From Advenella kashmirensis W13003 (GTDB lineage: Bacteria > Pseudomonadota > Gammaproteobacteria > Burkholderiales > Burkholderiaceae_B), in NCBI RefSeq assembly GCF_000506985.1, contig NZ_KI650981.1, positions 171,122 to 235,121 on the forward strand: a stretch of DNA of 64,000 nucleotides. Reading direction: 5' to 3'. The position numbers were made by a program, and so were the translations under genes. Position 1 is the stretch's first letter; every line of letters starts with the position of its first letter. The notes under the pieces were generated by a model. The model worked only from the letters and a program-made list of their open reading frames with translations. It had not been told where the DNA came from and ran no database searches. Shown here in pieces: positions 61,161-64,000 of the stretch.

Positions 61161-61514
61161 ATGTCAACACCCATTACTCCGTTAAGCGATACCCTGGCGG
61201 TTGCGCCCCAACTGGGGCCTGAAGACATGGCCGCGCTCAAGGCGGCCGGTTATCGGAGTGTTATTATCAACCGTCCCGACTACGAAGGCGGTGAGTCGCA
61301 GCCAACGTCGGCCGACGTCATCAAGGCGGGCGAACAGCTTGGTCTGACTGTTGTCTATCAGCCCGTCGTCAGCGGTGCAATGACACCTGAAGACGTCCGG
61401 ACCTTTCGTGAACATCTAGACACACTGCCTTCGCCGGTTCTGGCTTATTGCCGCTCCGGCACTCGTTGCACGCATCTGTACAATGCGGCCAAACAGGAAT
61501 CATCCAAGTCTTAA
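61161..61514 (+). CDS. DUF442 phosphatase-like protein (TIGR01244/Blh-type)
   Basis: 117 residues. N-terminal ITPLSDTLAVAPQLGPEDMA and GYRSVIINRPDYEGG, then a Cys loop in VLAYCRSGTRCTHLYNAA at the active-site position of dual-specificity-phosphatase-like DUF442 proteins, often fused to beta-lactamase-like hydrolases in sulfide metabolism. The loop is preceded by Tyr rather than the usual His. AGAGAGGA lies before the ATG at 61161. The UspA gene follows after 11 bases, so they form one unit. Confidence 0.85.
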   Translation: MSTPITPLSDTLAVAPQLGPEDMAALKAAGYRSVIINRPDYEGGESQPTSADVIKAGEQLGLTVVYQPVVSGAMTPEDVRTFREHLDTLPSPVLAYCRSGTRCTHLYNAAKQESSKS

Positions 61515-61525
61515 GGAGTCCCACC

Positions 61526-61993
61526 ATGTTCAATAAAATTCTTCTTCCAATCGACGGTTCGGACATTTCTGCACGTGCGGCCAATTCGGGTATTTGCTTT
61601 GCACGCCAGAACAGCGCCGAAGTGATTGCGATCAACGTCACGCAGCCATTTTCCACGCTGATCGGATTTGATGGCATGGCCGCGTCCTACGCGATCTCTG
61701 ACGGGGATTATGAGGATGCCGCGCGCAAGGAAGCCGAATCTTATCTGAAACCGGTGCTGGATCGTGCCCAGACGGCCAATGTGAAAGCCACCTCGCTGGT
61801 TATCTCCAACTACAGCGTGGCGGATGGCATCGTCGAGGCCGCCAAGGAAAACGGCTGCGACCTGATTTACATTGCCAGCCATGGCCGTAGCGGTTTGTCC
61901 CGGCTGCTGCTGGGCAGCGTGACAACCAAAGTGCTGTCTCTGGCGTCCACGTCGGTGCTGGTGTATCGTCTGAAAGATCAGACCGCCACTTAA
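61526..61993 (+). CDS. Universal stress protein UspA family
   Basis: 155 residues with the USP fold: FNKILLPIDGSDISARAANS at the start, and the ATP-binding-type GHRSGLS-like motif IASHGRSGLSRLLLGSVTTK near the end (G-2x-G-9x-G(S/T)). AAGGAG is well placed before the ATG at 61526. It is cotranscribed with the DUF442 gene. Nucleotide-binding stress roles are known for this family. Confidence 0.93.
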   Translation: MFNKILLPIDGSDISARAANSGICFARQNSAEVIAINVTQPFSTLIGFDGMAASYAISDGDYEDAARKEAESYLKPVLDRAQTANVKATSLVISNYSVADGIVEAAKENGCDLIYIASHGRSGLSRLLLGSVTTKVLSLASTSVLVYRLKDQTAT

Positions 61994-62090
61994 AATCGCG
62001 TTCGACAACTGGTCGGGAATTGTTCGGGCGCGGCTGGAAACTGCAGCGCAAATATATCGCCGGCGCTGCAGATGCGTCGGCGCAGTGCCG

Positions 62091-63410
62091 TCAGGCCACC
62101 TGCAGGATGAACCGTGTCATTGATGCGCCAGGCTGGGTGGATGACTCGACCTCTATGCGCCAGTGCTCCAGTTCGCAAATGTGCTTAACAATCGCCAGAC
62201 CCAGCCCGCGCCTTTTCAATGGCACGTTCGACGGTAGCTGCATAGACCCCTGTGTATCCCGTGTATGGCTGCTGTAATAGCGTTCGAAAATCCGCGGCAG
62301 GTCGGCCTGCGGAATCCCTTTGCCATTATCTTCGAAATATAGCCGTTGCCCCGACGAGTAGACCGTCAGGATGGTGGCGCCCGCATGCTCCATGGTATTG
62401 CGGATCAGATTACGCATAATCATTTGCATGGCATAACGATTGACAACCAGCACCTCGCCGGGCAATAACTGGTTGACCAGTTGCAGGCTCATGCCTGCGT
62501 CGTCGTTGGTGCTGGTCTCCCAGGCATTTTCCAGACACTCCCGCAAATTCACCGGCTCCGGTTCCTGGCGTGCTTCTGTTTTCAGATGCACTGTGCTTTC
62601 CAGGGTGTCGGTAATCAGGTCGACATTGCTGATGGTGCGTTTAAGCCGCATGGTGGTGTCGGGGTGCAATGAGGCGTCCTCCAGTGCCAGTTCGGCGTCG
62701 GTGCGAATCGTGGTCAGTGGCGTGCGGATTTCATGGTTCAGATTGGCGGAAAATTCCTTTTCCTGGGCAATGGATTTTTCCACCTGGCTCTGCATTCGGT
62801 TGAACGCTTCAATCAGTCGGCCGACCTCGTCATTGCGGCTGGCAGACAAATTGGATGCACCTGGCGCCCAGCTCGAGAGCGTCTGGGTCAGGCTTTGTAC
62901 AGGGTCGGTAATGCGCCGGGATACACTGCGCGCCAGCAGCCAGGACAGACCGATGCACAACAGGCCGGCCATGATGACGATCAGGGCAAAGTCGTGTACG
63001 CGCTGTTCATTGACTGTGGCGTCGTACAGCAGGATGGTTTTGGTCGCACCGCGTTCAAAGACCAGAATATGCCAGGTTTCATTGCCGGGGTGCATGAAAT
63101 AGGCACCTTCACTCAGATTGCGCAATTGCCGGGGCAACATGTTTTCGTCGGCGGGGCTGGCAACGTTCCAGCGCCTGATCGGCTGATTCAGACTCTCCTG
63201 GATGTCTACGCCGGTGCGATTTGCGGCGCGGGTATCCAGCGCGATAATGCGGTCTTTTTCAGCCAGCAGGGTGGTGTCCACCAGATTGTCTTCCATGCTG
63301 TCGAAGGCCCACAGCGACAGCACGCACAGCACGATCACAAACAGGGTGACTGCGCCTGTCAGCGCCAGTGACATCCGTTGGGCCAGTGACAGGTAGCCAC
63401 TGTTATTCAT
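62091..63410 (-). CDS. Sensor histidine kinase (QseC-like)
   Basis: 439 residues. Membrane helices at about 15-37 (LALTGAVTLFVIVLCVLSLW) and 140-160 flank a periplasmic sensing domain; then a HAMP region (VSRRITDPVQSLTQTL), the phospho-acceptor His in NLNHEIRTPLTTIRTDAELA, the N-box (MIMRNLIRNTMEHAG) and a G-box (YFEDNGKGIPQADLPRIFER), with GLGLAIVKHICE. The ATG at 63410 overlaps the response-regulator stop by ATGA. The signal is not known. Confidence 0.93.
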   Translation of the reverse strand: MNNSGYLSLAQRMSLALTGAVTLFVIVLCVLSLWAFDSMEDNLVDTTLLAEKDRIIALDTRAANRTGVDIQESLNQPIRRWNVASPADENMLPRQLRNLSEGAYFMHPGNETWHILVFERGATKTILLYDATVNEQRVHDFALIVIMAGLLCIGLSWLLARSVSRRITDPVQSLTQTLSSWAPGASNLSASRNDEVGRLIEAFNRMQSQVEKSIAQEKEFSANLNHEIRTPLTTIRTDAELALEDASLHPDTTMRLKRTISNVDLITDTLESTVHLKTEARQEPEPVNLRECLENAWETSTNDDAGMSLQLVNQLLPGEVLVVNRYAMQMIMRNLIRNTMEHAGATILTVYSSGQRLYFEDNGKGIPQADLPRIFERYYSSHTRDTQGSMQLPSNVPLKRRGLGLAIVKHICELEHWRIEVESSTQPGASMTRFILQVA

Positions 63411-64000
63411 GATTGTTCGTCCGTCCTGCCCAGTCGCCATCCGGTGCCATGCACCGTTTCGATGACATCGCATTGATGCTCCGAAAGCGCCTTGCGCAGC
63501 AGATGGATCTGGCTGCGCAGCGCATCCGATGATTTGGGGTCATCGGCCCATAACAGGCTTTCAAAACGCTCCTTGGAAATGACTTCGCCGGGATATTGCA
63601 TGAACGTGCTCAGAATGTCATAGGACTTGCGTGTCAGGTGAACAGGCACGCCCTTGATCGACACAATATGTGAGCGCGTATTGATTTCGATATCGCCCCA
63701 GCGCCTGACCGGGTTGGCGACACTGCCGGTGGCGCGCTTGATCAGAGCGTTCAGCCGGGCGTCCAGTTCGCTCAGAGAAAACGGTTTGGTCAGATAATCA
63801 TCGGTGCCCAGGGAAAAACCCGTGAGCTTGTCCTGCAGGCCGTCGCGGGCGGTCAGGATGACAACAGGGGTGCTGAGCATGGCTACATCACGGATGTGTT
63901 GCAGGACATCGAAGCCGCTTTTGCCGGGCAGGCCCAGGTCCAGAATGATTGCATCGAAAGCGTACTGATCAAGCAGGGAAATCGCAGCGTGGCCATCGTA
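63407..64000 (-). CDS. Response regulator, OmpR family (partial, N-terminus cut)
   Basis: The frame continues to the right edge, so the first residues are missing. The visible part starts YDGHAAISLLDQYAFDAIIL, with the phosphorylated Asp in ILDLGLPGKSG, then TPVVILTARDGLQDKLTGF and the Lys of YLTKPFSLSE. The C-terminal winged helix (RSHIVSIKGVPVHLTRKSYD to the end TGWRLGRTDEQ) binds DNA. QseB/PhoP-like. It forms an operon with the sensor kinase. Confidence 0.95.
   Translation of the reverse strand, partial: YDGHAAISLLDQYAFDAIILDLGLPGKSGFDVLQHIRDVAMLSTPVVILTARDGLQDKLTGFSLGTDDYLTKPFSLSELDARLNALIKRATGSVANPVRRWGDIEINTRSHIVSIKGVPVHLTRKSYDILSTFMQYPGEVISKERFESLLWADDPKSSDALRSQIHLLRKALSEHQCDVIETVHGTGWRLGRTDEQS

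Overview
The window (about 55% GC, no tRNA or rRNA seen, no transposase seen) looks like a chromosomal segment of a betaproteobacterium of the Alcaligenaceae (Advenella/Bordetella type). The reasons are five Bug/TctC periplasmic binding proteins without TctA/TctB partners, many small LysR-, LacI- or GntR-controlled catabolic operons, and the cluster methyltransferase-rnhA-gloB-mltD-fabI-dnaQ. The species is inferred, not proven.

Layout. 1-4.3 kb: an oligopeptide/nickel-type ABC uptake system (binding protein cut by the left edge, LacI regulator, double ATPase). 4.4-15.8 kb: a LysR gene divergent from a tightly packed operon with Bug protein, enoyl-CoA hydratase, a NDP-forming CoA-ligase-like protein, thiolase-like protein, DUF35 OB-fold partner, acyl-CoA dehydrogenase, AMP-forming acyl-CoA ligase, an Asp/Glu-racemase-like protein and a second Bug protein. 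It reads as a beta-oxidation-like route for an unidentified carboxylic acid. 15.8-20.8 kb (minus strand): HisD-family dehydrogenase, SDR, LacI, Bug protein and HpcH aldolase. 20.9-28.5 kb: GntR, then Bug protein, two enolase-superfamily enzymes, an FAH-family enzyme and a D-2-hydroxyacid dehydrogenase, with a convergent DASS carboxylate transporter; this reads as sugar-acid or hydroxy-acid catabolism.

28.9-36.8 kb: KefB/C-type antiporter, a guanidinium-exporter-type SMR protein under a guanidine-II (mini-ykkC) riboswitch, an alpha/beta hydrolase lacking its nucleophile, small secreted proteins, a bactofilin-like repeat protein, a GNAT enzyme, an unexplained structured non-coding stretch, LysE and another hydrolase. 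37.1-42.7 kb: Bug protein plus IlvD/Edd dehydratase, then a LysR/membrane-anchored DJ-1-PfpI pair.

42.2-51.2 kb: a VgrG accessory island (VgrG, unknown 124-residue protein, pentapeptide-repeat protein, DUF2169-pentapeptide protein, DUF3540 protein) bracketed by two small membrane proteins of the same build. No type VI secretion core genes are present. 51.5-64 kb: mostly housekeeping genes (DUF1428, rnhA, gloB, mltD, fabI, dnaQ), a GtrB-like glycosyltransferase with a ChbG/HpnK-like deacetylase, a phosphatase-like DUF442 protein with UspA, and a QseBC-like two-component system cut by the right edge.

Most notable: the riboswitch with a readable OFF-state duplex, several enzymes with their catalytic residues replaced, perfect operator palindromes in divergent promoters, and the VgrG island.
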